Below, piece by piece: positions 14,183 to 19,769 of a DNA stretch of 22,011 bases; position 1 is the stretch's first letter; every line of letters starts with the position of its first letter. The DNA is from a virus: positions 1 through 22,011 of IMG/VR virus record IMGVR_UViG_3300025872_000346; one strand, 5' to 3'. The notes under the pieces are model-generated. The model was not told where the DNA came from. It searched no databases and worked only from the letters and a program-made list of their open reading frames with translations. The translations under genes and the position numbers were made by a program.

Positions 14183-14761
14183 TCAGCCCAGGCGCTTGGC
14201 ACAAATAGGACCGATTCCCATCTGAATGGAAAGAGGATCACTCAACGTGCGAGCACAAATCGAACAAGTGCCAGTCTCGTGACCATAAATCTTTGCAAGT
14301 TGCAGAAGATTATCATTAGCATCTTCCAGAAGATTCATAACATCTTCGGAAACATTGCCAATCAGACCACCAGTTGCAGTAATCTTTGCAACATATTGAT
14401 TGTTCTCATACACATAAACACAACCAATGTTGGCACCTTTATTCACCGTGGAAAGAGTAATACCAGGCAGTCGCACTTGAAACTTCGTTGCGCGATAGGC
14501 ACCAGCATCATACATCTTGTTCACCAGTTGCTTGTAAGGACCAAATACAACAGGAGTTTCAGAATCAATCAAATCCTGAGTTGCAAGATAATGAATCCAG
14601 GACTCTTGCGAAACAGTCAGATTCTTTTTCGCAAGCAGATCATTCACAAAAGTATTGAACTTTACATTGTGGGACAGATAAGATTTTGCATCCGAGAGAG
14701 TATCAAACTTGCTCTCGAAGTTGATTTCTTGACCCTTTTTGTTGACGGTGAAAGTAGTCAT
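14183..14761 (-). CDS. DUF6011-type zinc-binding protein (192 aa)
   Basis: 192 residues. The last 30 contain C166-x2-C169 (TGTCSICARTLSDPLSIQMG) and IGPICAKRLG with C187, the pattern of the short DUF6011 treble-clef-like domain often found at the C-terminus of phage and bacterial proteins of unknown role. The N-terminal 160 residues (MTTFTVNKKGQEINFESKFD, then a helical part QESWIHYLATQDLIDSE) form a probable separate domain. The ATG lies exactly 22 nt after the C2 -10 hexamer with AGGGA six bases before it. First gene of the C2 unit. A DNA- or RNA-binding role is suggested by the zinc-finger pattern only. Confidence 0.8.
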   Translation of the reverse strand: MTTFTVNKKGQEINFESKFDTLSDAKSYLSHNVKFNTFVNDLLAKKNLTVSQESWIHYLATQDLIDSETPVVFGPYKQLVNKMYDAGAYRATKFQVRLPGITLSTVNKGANIGCVYVYENNQYVAKITATGGLIGNVSEDVMNLLEDANDNLLQLAKIYGHETGTCSICARTLSDPLSIQMGIGPICAKRLG

Positions 14762-14783
14762 TTCTCATCCCTGAACTCCGTTC

Positions 14784-14859
14784 AGTCTACCACCTCAGGT
14801 GCCCTTGTGCTCTTTTAGTGTGCCACCTCTACAAGTGGCACACGGTATCATTGGACTCA
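14784..14859 (-). promoter_or_regulatory. Cassette C2 (dyad plus promoter)
   Basis: Same order as C1: TGAGTC (14859-14854; its TGA is the stop of the 107-aa gene), 9-bp dyad GTGTGCCAC/GTGGCACAC (14843-14835 with 14826-14818), CTAAAAGAGCACA, spacer, TAGACT (14789-14784), hairpin CTGAAC-GGA-GTTCAG, AGGGA, then the ATG 22 nt after the -10. Confidence 0.75.
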
Positions 14860-15180
14860 GGCAGATGCGTGGGACAGGGCATATTTCACCAATTCAGTGC
14901 GATTATTCTTATATTCAAGAATCAATCGGATCACTTGATTGGTATCCTCTTTGTCTACCTCATATTCATTTTCTGAACTTGCAATTTGTCGAAAGATACT
15001 TGCAATCTCAAAATCATTTGGAAACAGCAAGTCTACATTCTCATCAATTTCAATAAAATCATCCACTGCATCAGCAGTAAGTTTCAGTGGAATATCAGCA
15101 GAAAGTAGACCCAAAGTTGCAAGTCGCTCAGCAGCACCAACAACCCACATCACTTTGCACTCGTTGACAGTCAGATTCAT
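14857..15180 (-). CDS. Acidic hypothetical protein (107 aa)
   Basis: 107 residues: MNLTVNECKVMWVVGAAERL, an acidic middle (DDFIEIDENVDLLFPNDFEI) and a C-terminal helix (VIRLILEYKNNRTELVKYAL) ending SHASA. The stop TGA is part of the TGAGTC box of cassette C2. The region before the stop (CTGTCCCACG) also recurs before cassette C1, so gene 3' ends seem to travel with the cassettes. It follows the 65-aa gene by 6 bp. Last gene of the C3 unit. No function recognised. Confidence 0.75.
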   Translation of the reverse strand: MNLTVNECKVMWVVGAAERLATLGLLSADIPLKLTADAVDDFIEIDENVDLLFPNDFEIASIFRQIASSENEYEVDKEDTNQVIRLILEYKNNRTELVKYALSHASA

Positions 15181-15186
15181 TTTCGT

Positions 15187-15384
15187 TCAGTTCAGAATAA
15201 TACGGTAATCAATGCTAAGAATACACCAACCAGAAGCAGCAGTGATCTCTTCAACTAGATCATCTTCATCATCTGCTTCCCACACATCACCAACGTATTG
15301 TGAGATGATTTCATCTTTCTCAAAGGAAGAAAGTTCTTCATCATCAAAATCAAACTCAATGTTTGTAATTTGGAATTGCATCAT
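15187..15384 (-). CDS. Acidic hypothetical protein (65 aa)
   Basis: 65 residues from MMQFQITNIEFDFDDEELSS, then FEKDEIISQYVGDVWEADDE and DDLVEEITAASGWCILSIDY. The layout (beta strand, acidic helices, GWC plus a final strand) is one I associate with a very common small cyanophage protein, without known role. The start at 15384 shares one base with the stop of the DUF2786 gene (TGATG); the longer frame would begin four residues earlier inside that gene, and residue 2 is also a possible start. Confidence 0.75.
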   Translation of the reverse strand: MMQFQITNIEFDFDDEELSSFEKDEIISQYVGDVWEADDEDDLVEEITAASGWCILSIDYRIILN

Positions 15385-16058
15385 CAAACACCGCAAAGTT
15401 GTTTGGTCACAGAACCAGTTGCTTGGCGATTCAATGAAACACCAGCACCAACATTAGAACCAGCATATGCACCAGCACCACTTGCGCCATTCATTTTCTT
15501 AGCACGTCCGAATCGCATTGCAGACAGTTTGTTATTCACTGCCTCTGCATCATCATGAACTCGATTCTCTTCCTTTTTCATTTCACTCAGTCGCAGAGCA
15601 ACTTTATCAGCAAATGCTTTGCGGAAGTTAATCTTGAAATTGCGAGGAACAGTATCACCACGCAGAGAAGCAAGAATCTTTTCTGCTTTATGTGCAACTT
15701 CTGCTTCTTTCTCCATCACTTGCACCAGATAATCATAATAGAGTCGCACTTGGATTTGTTGTGCTTCACTACCAATCACCTGAAGAGATTTGGTATCACC
15801 ATTCTTCAGATATGCCTTTGCATCATAGAAAGATGCAATCGCATTAAGCAACAGAGTGAGTGCAGCATTAACACGCTTGAATGACAGAAACTCTTCATCA
15901 AGAACTTGAGTTTCAGTTGCCTCACTGATAGTGATGCCATACTGCTTGCACAGTTTATCAATCATTGCGGCAGCAGCAGATGCCTCACCGTCAAATGTAG
16001 TATTTTCTTGAAGTTTCAGAATGGACTGAATCTTTGCAATAACTTGGGCGCGATCCAT
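15384..16058 (-). CDS. DUF2786 domain protein (224 aa)
   Basis: 224 residues from MDRAQVIAKIQSILKLQENT. Residues about 5-42 (IQSILKLQENTTFDGEASAA, then AAMIDKLCKQYGI) are the DUF2786 signature. The middle (residues 60-165) matches the companion region of such proteins with SFYDAKAYLKNGDTKSLQVI, and the C-terminal 45 residues are a basic, Gly/Ala-rich tail (SGAGAYAGSNVGAGVS). The frame is open for nine more codons upstream (MMNEVQTNA), but that ATG lies inside the C3 -10 TATGAT; the chosen ATG is exactly 22 nt after it, as in four other cassettes. Function of DUF2786 proteins is unknown; presence in many phages and plasmids suggests DNA-related roles. Confidence 0.8.
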   Translation of the reverse strand: MDRAQVIAKIQSILKLQENTTFDGEASAAAAMIDKLCKQYGITISEATETQVLDEEFLSFKRVNAALTLLLNAIASFYDAKAYLKNGDTKSLQVIGSEAQQIQVRLYYDYLVQVMEKEAEVAHKAEKILASLRGDTVPRNFKINFRKAFADKVALRLSEMKKEENRVHDDAEAVNNKLSAMRFGRAKKMNGASGAGAYAGSNVGAGVSLNRQATGSVTKQLCGV

Positions 16059-16080
16059 TGCGTTTGTCTGAACTTCGTTC

Positions 16081-16156
16081 ATCATACCACGGCAGGGGGG
16101 CGTTTGGGGGATATAGTGGACGGTGCTACAAGTGGCACAGTCTTACACTGGACTCA
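16081..16156 (-). promoter_or_regulatory. Cassette C3 (degenerate dyad plus promoter)
   Basis: TGAGTC (16156-16151; its TGA is the stop of the 37-aa gene), the conserved half GTGCCACTTGTAG, a decayed second half, a G/C-rich spacer and -10 TATGAT (16086-16081) followed by GAACGAAGTTCAG and the ATG 22 nt later. The CTAAAAGAGCACAG element is missing. Confidence 0.65.
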
Positions 16157-16267
16157 CCGATCCATAGTGATAAGATCCGCAACAGTGTAAAGTGTGTTTG
16201 CAGTTGCAACTCTCACACCAGGAGAGAAAATAAATGCAACTGCAAAGATAAGAACAATAACCTTCAT
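16154..16267 (-). CDS. Short secreted or membrane peptide (37 aa)
   Basis: 37 residues: MKVIVLIFAVAFIFSPGVRV then ATANTLYTVADLITMDR. A basic residue followed by a hydrophobic core and ATA gives a plausible signal peptide cut after residue 23, leaving a 14-residue peptide; it could also stay as a membrane anchor. Its stop TGA is inside the TGAGTC box of cassette C3. It follows the 70-aa gene by 38 bp. Resembles the 44-aa peptide of the C2 unit in design but not in sequence. Confidence 0.55.
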   Translation of the reverse strand: MKVIVLIFAVAFIFSPGVRVATANTLYTVADLITMDR

Positions 16268-16305
16268 TGAATCAGGTTTCTTAAACGTGAGAGTTTTAGT
16301 TCTCA

Positions 16306-16518
16306 TCAAGCATAAATGGCGCAGAGTTTCTTAAAGTCATATGAACCATCTTCATCTTCTTGCGCTTCATAAACGATGACCTTTTCACCGTCAAGATCAC
16401 AACTCCAATTTAGTGCATCTTGTTTTGCATCATACAGATCATCAAACCATTCTGCATCAATAAGATCAAAAGATGCGGGACAGGTGATAAACATTGGAAT
16501 CAAGAATAAAATTACCAC
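16306..16518 (-). CDS. Hypothetical protein with hydrophobic N-terminus (70 aa, GTG start)
   Basis: 70 residues. The frame begins with GTG and a hydrophobic stretch VILFLIPMFITCPAS, possibly a signal or anchor, followed by an acidic domain (FDLIDAEWFDDLYDAKQDAL, then NWSCDLDGEKVIVYEAQEDE). An internal ATG (residue 9, at 16494) would give a 62-aa soluble form. Neither has a Shine-Dalgarno. A perfect hairpin (16522-16540) lies just upstream and could influence start choice or end part of the transcripts. Middle gene of the C4 unit. No function recognised. Confidence 0.6.
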   Translation of the reverse strand: MVILFLIPMFITCPASFDLIDAEWFDDLYDAKQDALNWSCDLDGEKVIVYEAQEDEDGSYDFKKLCAIYA

Positions 16519-16521
16519 AGA

Positions 16522-16540
16522 GGGGAGAATAAATCTCCCC
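16522..16540. other. G/C-rich hairpin between 65-aa and 70-aa genes
   Basis: GGGGAGA (16522-16528) and TCTCCCC (16534-16540) form a perfect 7-bp stem with a 5-nt loop, 11 bp after the stop of the 65-aa gene. On the minus strand only a broken T-rich stretch follows, so it would be a weak or regulated terminator, or an RNA-stabilising element. Confidence 0.6.
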
Positions 16541-16551
16541 CCAAATTAAAC

Positions 16552-16749
16552 TCAGACTGCCGCCATATAGCGTGCAATCTCATCATCATTCTCAGGACAA
16601 TCAGCAATGCCCAGATCCTCACAAACTTGCTCGCGGGTGAGTTCAGTTTGCTCAGGAACAATCACATTCAGAATGTCCAGAATCTGAGTACCAGTAGCAC
16701 CCTTGCGGAGCATACCGAACATCACATCCTTAGAGAAATCAACAGTCAT
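16552..16749 (-). CDS. Hypothetical protein, first gene of C4 unit (65 aa)
   Basis: 65 residues: MTVDFSKDVMFGMLRKGATG, TQILDILNVIVPEQTELTRE, QVCEDLGIADCPENDDEIAR, YMAAV. The pattern 'GATGTQILDIL' recalls a short helix-turn-helix like segment, not enough to call. Start context ACAATGACTG is shared with the 64-aa gene of the C5 unit. The ATG is 55 nt after the C4 -10; the leader contains AAGGGTGG like that of C6. No function recognised. Confidence 0.7.
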   Translation of the reverse strand: MTVDFSKDVMFGMLRKGATGTQILDILNVIVPEQTELTREQVCEDLGIADCPENDDEIARYMAAV

Positions 16750-16804
16750 TGTAGTTTGTGTTAGTTTGACGTTTGAGGCGGGGCGTGACTCCCTCCACCC
16801 TTCT

Positions 16805-16876
16805 AATATAGCAGGTTTTGGGGTCTGTGCTCTTTTAGTGTGCCACTAGAACAAGTGGCACATCTCATCATTGGTC
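16805..16876 (-). promoter_or_regulatory. Cassette C4 (perfect dyad plus promoter)
   Basis: Perfect 9-bp dyad TGTGCCACT/AGTGGCACA (16862-16854 with 16847-16839) with 6-nt loop, CTAAAAGAGCACAG, 17-bp spacing from AGAGCA to an extended -10 TGCTATATT (hexamer 16810-16805), then a 55-nt leader. Confidence 0.75.
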
Positions 16877-17062
16877 TTGCTGAGATTCTAGTAGTTCTGG
16901 ATAGTATTCCTGAACTTCACTGAGAAGTTCATCATCACTATAACCAGAAAGATTTTCTTCCAGTTGATCTCCAACAATTCGCATCAAATCTTTGGTGCTC
17001 ATATTATCAAGAACCAGATCCACATAATCGGAGATCAGTTGCTCGCGGTTGAAATCAGTCAT
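16868..17062 (-). CDS. Acidic hypothetical protein (64 aa)
   Basis: 64 residues from MTDFNREQLISDYVDLVLDN then MSTKDLMRIVGDQLEENLSG and YSDDELLSEVQEYYPELLES. All-helical and acidic; I have seen similar 'ISDYVD-x-x-x-D-x-M' layouts among small cyanophage proteins. I prefer the ATG at 17062 to the longest frame (10 residues earlier) because its context CAATGACTG matches the start of the 65-aa gene of the C4 unit. Second and last gene of the C5 unit, after the ArdA-like gene. No function recognised. Confidence 0.7.
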   Translation of the reverse strand: MTDFNREQLISDYVDLVLDNMSTKDLMRIVGDQLEENLSGYSDDELLSEVQEYYPELLESQQDQ

Positions 17063-17098
17063 TGTGCTAGTAGGATTAGGAAGAGAAATCATTAACGA

Positions 17099-17500
17099 TC
17101 AAAAACAAGTATCAAACACATAACCACCTTCAGTGAAGACAAAATCAAGAGAATCAAAACTCTCTTCCCAGTCAATCACAAGAAAAGCAGGAAGATCCAC
17201 ACAATAACAGTCATTCACAAATTGTTCGGTGAATTGACCTTTGGATTCATACTGCCCACGGTAAGCATCTTGAAATCCACTGATAGATTCAATACCAAAC
17301 TCCTCAATGAAATCATCTACTGCACCATAGGAATACTCCTCACCAATTTCAACATATTCCTCATAATAGTTGATGAACTTATCTTCACCGTATTCTGCGA
17401 TGAAATTATAAATGTCATCAACAGAGAAAGAGTTTTCAACAAGATGAGTGATAAAATCCTCAGTCTCAACTTGCAGTTGCACTTTGGTTTCGGTAGTCAT
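17099..17500 (-). CDS. ArdA-like antirestriction protein (133 aa)
   Basis: 133 very acidic residues. Residues about 25-60 (YNFIAEYGEDKFINYYEEYV, then GEEYSYGAVDDFIEEFG) and above all GFQDAYRGQYESKGQFTEQF followed by LPAFLVIDWEESFDSLDF match the layout of the two C-terminal ArdA domains (the FxDAYxGxY and the xIDWE segments). ArdA proteins mimic about 40 bp of bent DNA and block type I restriction enzymes. Usual length is about 165 residues; here most of the N-terminal domain appears absent. Start chosen at MTTETK: it lies 22 nt after the C5 -10 hexamer, whereas the earlier MNEVQ start overlaps that hexamer. First gene of its unit, fitting early expression against host defence. Confidence 0.75.
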   Translation of the reverse strand: MTTETKVQLQVETEDFITHLVENSFSVDDIYNFIAEYGEDKFINYYEEYVEIGEEYSYGAVDDFIEEFGIESISGFQDAYRGQYESKGQFTEQFVNDCYCVDLPAFLVIDWEESFDSLDFVFTEGGYVFDTCF

Positions 17501-17522
17501 TTCGTTTGATTGAACTTCGTTC

Positions 17523-17582
17523 ATTGTAGAAAGTCTAGAGTGGGTTTGGGGAGTGTAGTGTGCCACTAAAAGAAGTGGCACA
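17523..17582 (-). promoter_or_regulatory. Cassette C5 (perfect dyad plus promoter)
   Basis: Perfect 9-bp dyad TGTGCCACT/AGTGGCACA (17582-17574 with 17567-17559), loop different from C4 and C6. CTAAAAGAGCACAG is missing. -10 TACAAT (17528-17523) is followed by GAACGAAGTTCA and the ATG 22 nt later. A TAGACT 9 bp upstream of the -10 is an alternative. Confidence 0.7.
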
Positions 17583-17588
17583 TCAGCA

Positions 17589-17882
17589 TCAAGATTTCAC
17601 AGATTTCTGATAGATTTCCATACCCTTACGGAGACGGATTGAATCTTCTAATACATCACCAATCTGTTCGTAGATGTAATCACAACCACCTACATCAGCG
17701 AGCACATCTTGAGTGAAAGGTTCAGGGAAATGAATCACTTCTTCTAGTGAATCACCAATCTCTTCATTATACTCAAACACATCGTTTTTGGTGAACACAA
17801 ACGCAGCACAAACTGCATCCTCACCTTGAGTATCAATCAGATGATTGATACTATCACGAAGTTCAGAAAGTGTGCGGTACAT
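17589..17882 (-). CDS. Acidic hypothetical protein (97 aa)
   Basis: 97 residues: MYRTLSELRDSINHLIDTQG, EDAVCAAFVFTKNDVFEYNE, an acidic middle (SLEEVIHFPEPFTQDVLADV) and a C-terminal helix (YIYEQIGDVLEDSIRLRKGM). Mixed alpha/beta, soluble, no motif recognised. The ATG follows the 62-aa gene's stop by 2 bp and the gene ends just before cassette C5. Third and last gene of the C6 unit. Confidence 0.75.
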   Translation of the reverse strand: MYRTLSELRDSINHLIDTQGEDAVCAAFVFTKNDVFEYNEEIGDSLEEVIHFPEPFTQDVLADVGGCDYIYEQIGDVLEDSIRLRKGMEIYQKSVKS

Positions 17883-17884
17883 AA

Positions 17885-18073
17885 TCAGTCGTCTCCAAAA
17901 TTGTTAGAAAGAAAATCCTCAAGTTCAACCAGTTTGGATTCACTCAAACCAGTCAAATACTCATCAACAATCATAGCAAGAAGATCAGGTTCTTCCCTGC
18001 ATTTTGCATACAGAAACTCAAACAGTTGAATCTTTTTGTAGTAAAGTTTGGTGAGTTCAGTGTCAGTCATCAT
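17885..18073 (-). CDS. Helical hypothetical protein (62 aa)
   Basis: 62 residues: MMTDTELTKLYYKKIQLFEF, LYAKCREEPDLLAMIVDEYL, TGLSESKLVELEDFLSNNFG, DD. All-helical and acidic toward the end. Two adjacent ATGs are possible; the first directly abuts the stop of the membrane-protein gene, so coupling is likely. No function recognised. Confidence 0.7.
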   Translation of the reverse strand: MMTDTELTKLYYKKIQLFEFLYAKCREEPDLLAMIVDEYLTGLSESKLVELEDFLSNNFGDD

Positions 18074-18415
18074 TCAAGCAAAAATGTATTGAAAGAACAG
18101 AGAATCAACCAGACGATTACTATTCAGTTTGACCCAACGATAAACTTTGGGAGTAGCAATCACAATCGCAGCAATGAAATCAATCAGATTCACAACAATG
18201 CGAATTGTATTGACTTGCACTGTTTCACCATTATCATCCCACCACAGTTGAAGTGCAGTCCAAACATAGGAAAACACACCAACCACAACAGCATAAACAG
18301 TCGCAGCAAATTGAATCACATTATCACCAAACTTCACATAATCAAACTCTTTGAGTTTCTTGTTGCTAAACTCAACCAGAGCATCAACAGGAGGGAAAGA
18401 ATTAGTCAGTTGCAT
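18074..18415 (-). CDS. Two-helix membrane protein (113 aa)
   Basis: 113 residues with two clear membrane segments: residues about 33-58 (VIQFAATVYAVVVGVFSYVW) and 71-89 (IRIVVNLIDFIAAIVIATPK), an N-terminal soluble part (MQLTNSFPPVDALVEFSNKK) and a short basic aromatic tail. Probably in the host inner or thylakoid membrane. It heads the C6 unit; its leader is long (about 53 nt from the -10) and ends TTCTTTATTCTCTACAACA, similar to the leader of the 82-aa gene. A holin is conceivable, but there is no lysis gene nearby and its promoter type suggests early expression, so I do not call it that. Confidence 0.75.
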   Translation of the reverse strand: MQLTNSFPPVDALVEFSNKKLKEFDYVKFGDNVIQFAATVYAVVVGVFSYVWTALQLWWDDNGETVQVNTIRIVVNLIDFIAAIVIATPKVYRWVKLNSNRLVDSLFFQYIFA

Positions 18416-18468
18416 TGTTGTAGAGAATAAAGAACTGGTGGATCAGGTCCATCCCTCACCACCCTTAT

Positions 18469-18543
18469 ACAATACCACACTTTGGGGTCTGTGCTCTTTT
18501 AGTGTGCCACTAGAACAAGTGGCACATCTCAACACTAGACTCA
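18469..18543 (-). promoter_or_regulatory. Cassette C6 (perfect dyad plus promoter)
   Basis: TGAGTC (18543-18538), perfect 9-bp dyad TGTGCCACT/AGTGGCACA (18526-18518 with 18511-18503), CTAAAAGAGCACAG, 17 bp from AGAGCA to TATTGT (18474-18469); TATAAG overlapping it is an alternative -10. The leader starts ATAAGGGTGG, as in C4. Confidence 0.7.
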
Positions 18544-18544
18544 C

Positions 18545-18919
18545 TCACAGTTGTGCTTGGATCAGGTCCGCAATCTGTGAGAAAGTATAACCAGTATCAT
18601 TTAGGTGTGAGACACAAAGTGATTCTTCCTCATCATCAACAAGCAAATAAGGATTATTAGTTTCCAGTTCCGCCCAATCCACTACTGATTTTGGCAGAAA
18701 CTCACTTTCTCCTTCATAATACCAATAGTCCATTGGTTGAAGATTAGTTTCTTCATTACCCCTGAACTTCCACTCAGTATTATGCTCTTCTGCATAAATG
18801 TCGCAAAGAACACCAAGGCAACAATAACCACTCACACTGCGGAGTTTCTCCTTGCCTTGCTCATACTTACCAGAATGCAGAGCATTTACCCACGCTTCTT
18901 TGATTTTGGAGTTCATCAT
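18545..18919 (-). CDS. Hypothetical protein of the YCCLGVLCD type (124 aa)
   Basis: 124 residues. IKEAWVNALHSGKYEQGKEK then LRSVSGYCCLGVLCDIYAEE (residues 5-44) is a recognisable pattern in phage and bacterial proteins of unknown function, with a W-x-x-x-L-x-S-G-K-Y helix and a double Cys. The rest includes WYYEGESEFLPKSVVDWAEL and a C-terminal LNDTGYTFSQIADLIQAQL helix. Two adjacent ATGs; either could be used. Last gene of the C7 unit; its stop lies just outside the TGAGTC box of C6. No activity known. Confidence 0.8.
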   Translation of the reverse strand: MMNSKIKEAWVNALHSGKYEQGKEKLRSVSGYCCLGVLCDIYAEEHNTEWKFRGNEETNLQPMDYWYYEGESEFLPKSVVDWAELETNNPYLLVDDEEESLCVSHLNDTGYTFSQIADLIQAQL

Positions 18920-18922
18920 TTT

Positions 18923-19129
18923 TCAGTTCGCAGAAAGAACAAGATTAGCAACACGGGATTCAGGAACAAAGTCCTGCAACTTATCATACACCCTTTGGAA
19001 TTGATTTCCAAGGTTCATATAATAAGCAGCAAGATGTTTATCATCTGCATCATAGAGAGCATTTTCTTTCTCTTCAAGTGCAGAGATAATATCCAAGATT
19101 TGACCCGAAGTAAAAGAAATGGTAGTCAT
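18923..19129 (-). CDS. Helical hypothetical protein (68 aa)
   Basis: 68 residues: MTTISFTSGQILDIISALEE, KENALYDADDKHLAAYYMNL, GNQFQRVYDKLQDFVPESRV. Mostly helical, possibly a small coiled-coil. Its ATG overlaps the stop of the 61-aa gene (ATGA) and its stop lies 3 bp before the next start. No function recognised. Confidence 0.7.
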   Translation of the reverse strand: MTTISFTSGQILDIISALEEKENALYDADDKHLAAYYMNLGNQFQRVYDKLQDFVPESRVANLVLSAN

Positions 19130-19311
19130 TGAATGTCAAAAATGTCGAACAGTTCGCGTTGCGTTTGAGTGAATAACGTATCCTCAGGGGGATAGTTATA
19201 CTTCTCATTCTCAAATTCCTTGTAGAAATAGAGAATATCACGAAGAGCATTAAGTTGCTTCTCGTTCAGGAGTTCTTCAACCATTAGAACTTTATCAAGT
19301 AAGGTTTGCAT
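19126..19311 (-). CDS. Helical hypothetical protein (61 aa)
   Basis: 61 residues: MQTLLDKVLMVEELLNEKQL, NALRDILYFYKEFENEKYNY, then PPEDTLFTQTQRELFDIFDI. Amphipathic helices and an acidic end. Start and stop both overlap neighbours (TGATG with the 56-aa gene, ATGA with the 68-aa gene), typical of a coupled operon. No function recognised. Confidence 0.7.
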   Translation of the reverse strand: MQTLLDKVLMVEELLNEKQLNALRDILYFYKEFENEKYNYPPEDTLFTQTQRELFDIFDIQ

Positions 19312-19481
19312 CAGTAATCACTCCCATCATTCACACAACGCTCAATCCAATAAGAATAAGCAGCAAAGTTGTGCGGATGATTCTTACACACTTTATAGTA
19401 ATTGAAAGCATACTTCACTCGATTCTCAGGCACTTTGAGTGCAGGAATCCAAGAGTGATGGGGAACATAACTGGAAACCAT
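19311..19481 (-). CDS. Hypothetical protein, first gene of C7 unit (56 aa)
   Basis: 56 residues from MVSSYVPHHSWIPALKVPEN then RVKYAFNYYKVCKNHPHNFA and AYSYWIERCVNDGSDY. His-, Tyr- and Trp-rich, with two Cys. Start reasoning: the frame is open 12 codons further up to a TTG, but that part contains the C7 -10 TATAGT. The ATG at 19481 lies 24 nt after that hexamer and has GAGGA seven bases upstream, so it is preferred; the ATG at 19499 would be at the likely transcription start. No function recognised. Confidence 0.7.
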   Translation of the reverse strand: MVSSYVPHHSWIPALKVPENRVKYAFNYYKVCKNHPHNFAAYSYWIERCVNDGSDY

Positions 19482-19505
19482 TGGGACTTCCTCAACCATA
19501 GAACT

Positions 19506-19580
19506 ACTATACCACAACCAGGGCGCTGTGCTCTTTTAGTGTGCCAGTCCTACAACTGGTCCAGTCTCACACCAGACTCA
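19506..19580 (-). promoter_or_regulatory. Cassette C7 (re-paired dyad plus promoter)
   Basis: TGAGTC (19580-19575; its TGA is the stop of the 54-aa gene), a dyad changed on both arms to CCAGT/ACTGG (19559-19555 with 19548-19544), CTAAAAGAGCACAG, 17 bp from AGAGCA to TATAGT (19511-19506), ATG 24 nt after the -10. Confidence 0.7.
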
Positions 19581-19742
19581 CCCAAAGTTGCTTATGTATT
19601 TTTTAAGAAAATGTCTACCTCTTTCCACATCAAACTTCTTCTCAAAGACTTCCATTAGTTCTAATACAAGATCAGCATAAACGATTGGAACTCGTATGTG
19701 TTTTGTTTCACCTGACTTTGGAAACTTCTTTGTGAATGGCAT
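19578..19742 (-). CDS. Basic hypothetical protein (54 aa)
   Basis: 54 residues: MPFTKKFPKSGETKHIRVPI then VYADLVLELMEVFEKKFDVE and RGRHFLKKYISNFG. The 'IRVPIVYADLVLELMEVF' stretch resembles a short family in cyanobacteria and their viruses with a basic start, a strand and a long helix, reminiscent of ribbon-helix-helix or arm-type DNA-binding peptides; this is a by-eye suggestion. It follows the helicase by 27 bp and ends in the TGAGTC box of C7. It is rich in Lys/Arg, unlike most neighbours. Confidence 0.7.
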   Translation of the reverse strand: MPFTKKFPKSGETKHIRVPIVYADLVLELMEVFEKKFDVERGRHFLKKYISNFG

Positions 19743-19769
19743 TGGTTTTGATGTGGGACATATAGTAAT

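Noticed and set aside
18074-18415. Holin call for the two-helix membrane protein
   Set aside because: No endolysin nearby and it is driven by a cassette promoter among early-type genes; membrane topology alone is not enough.
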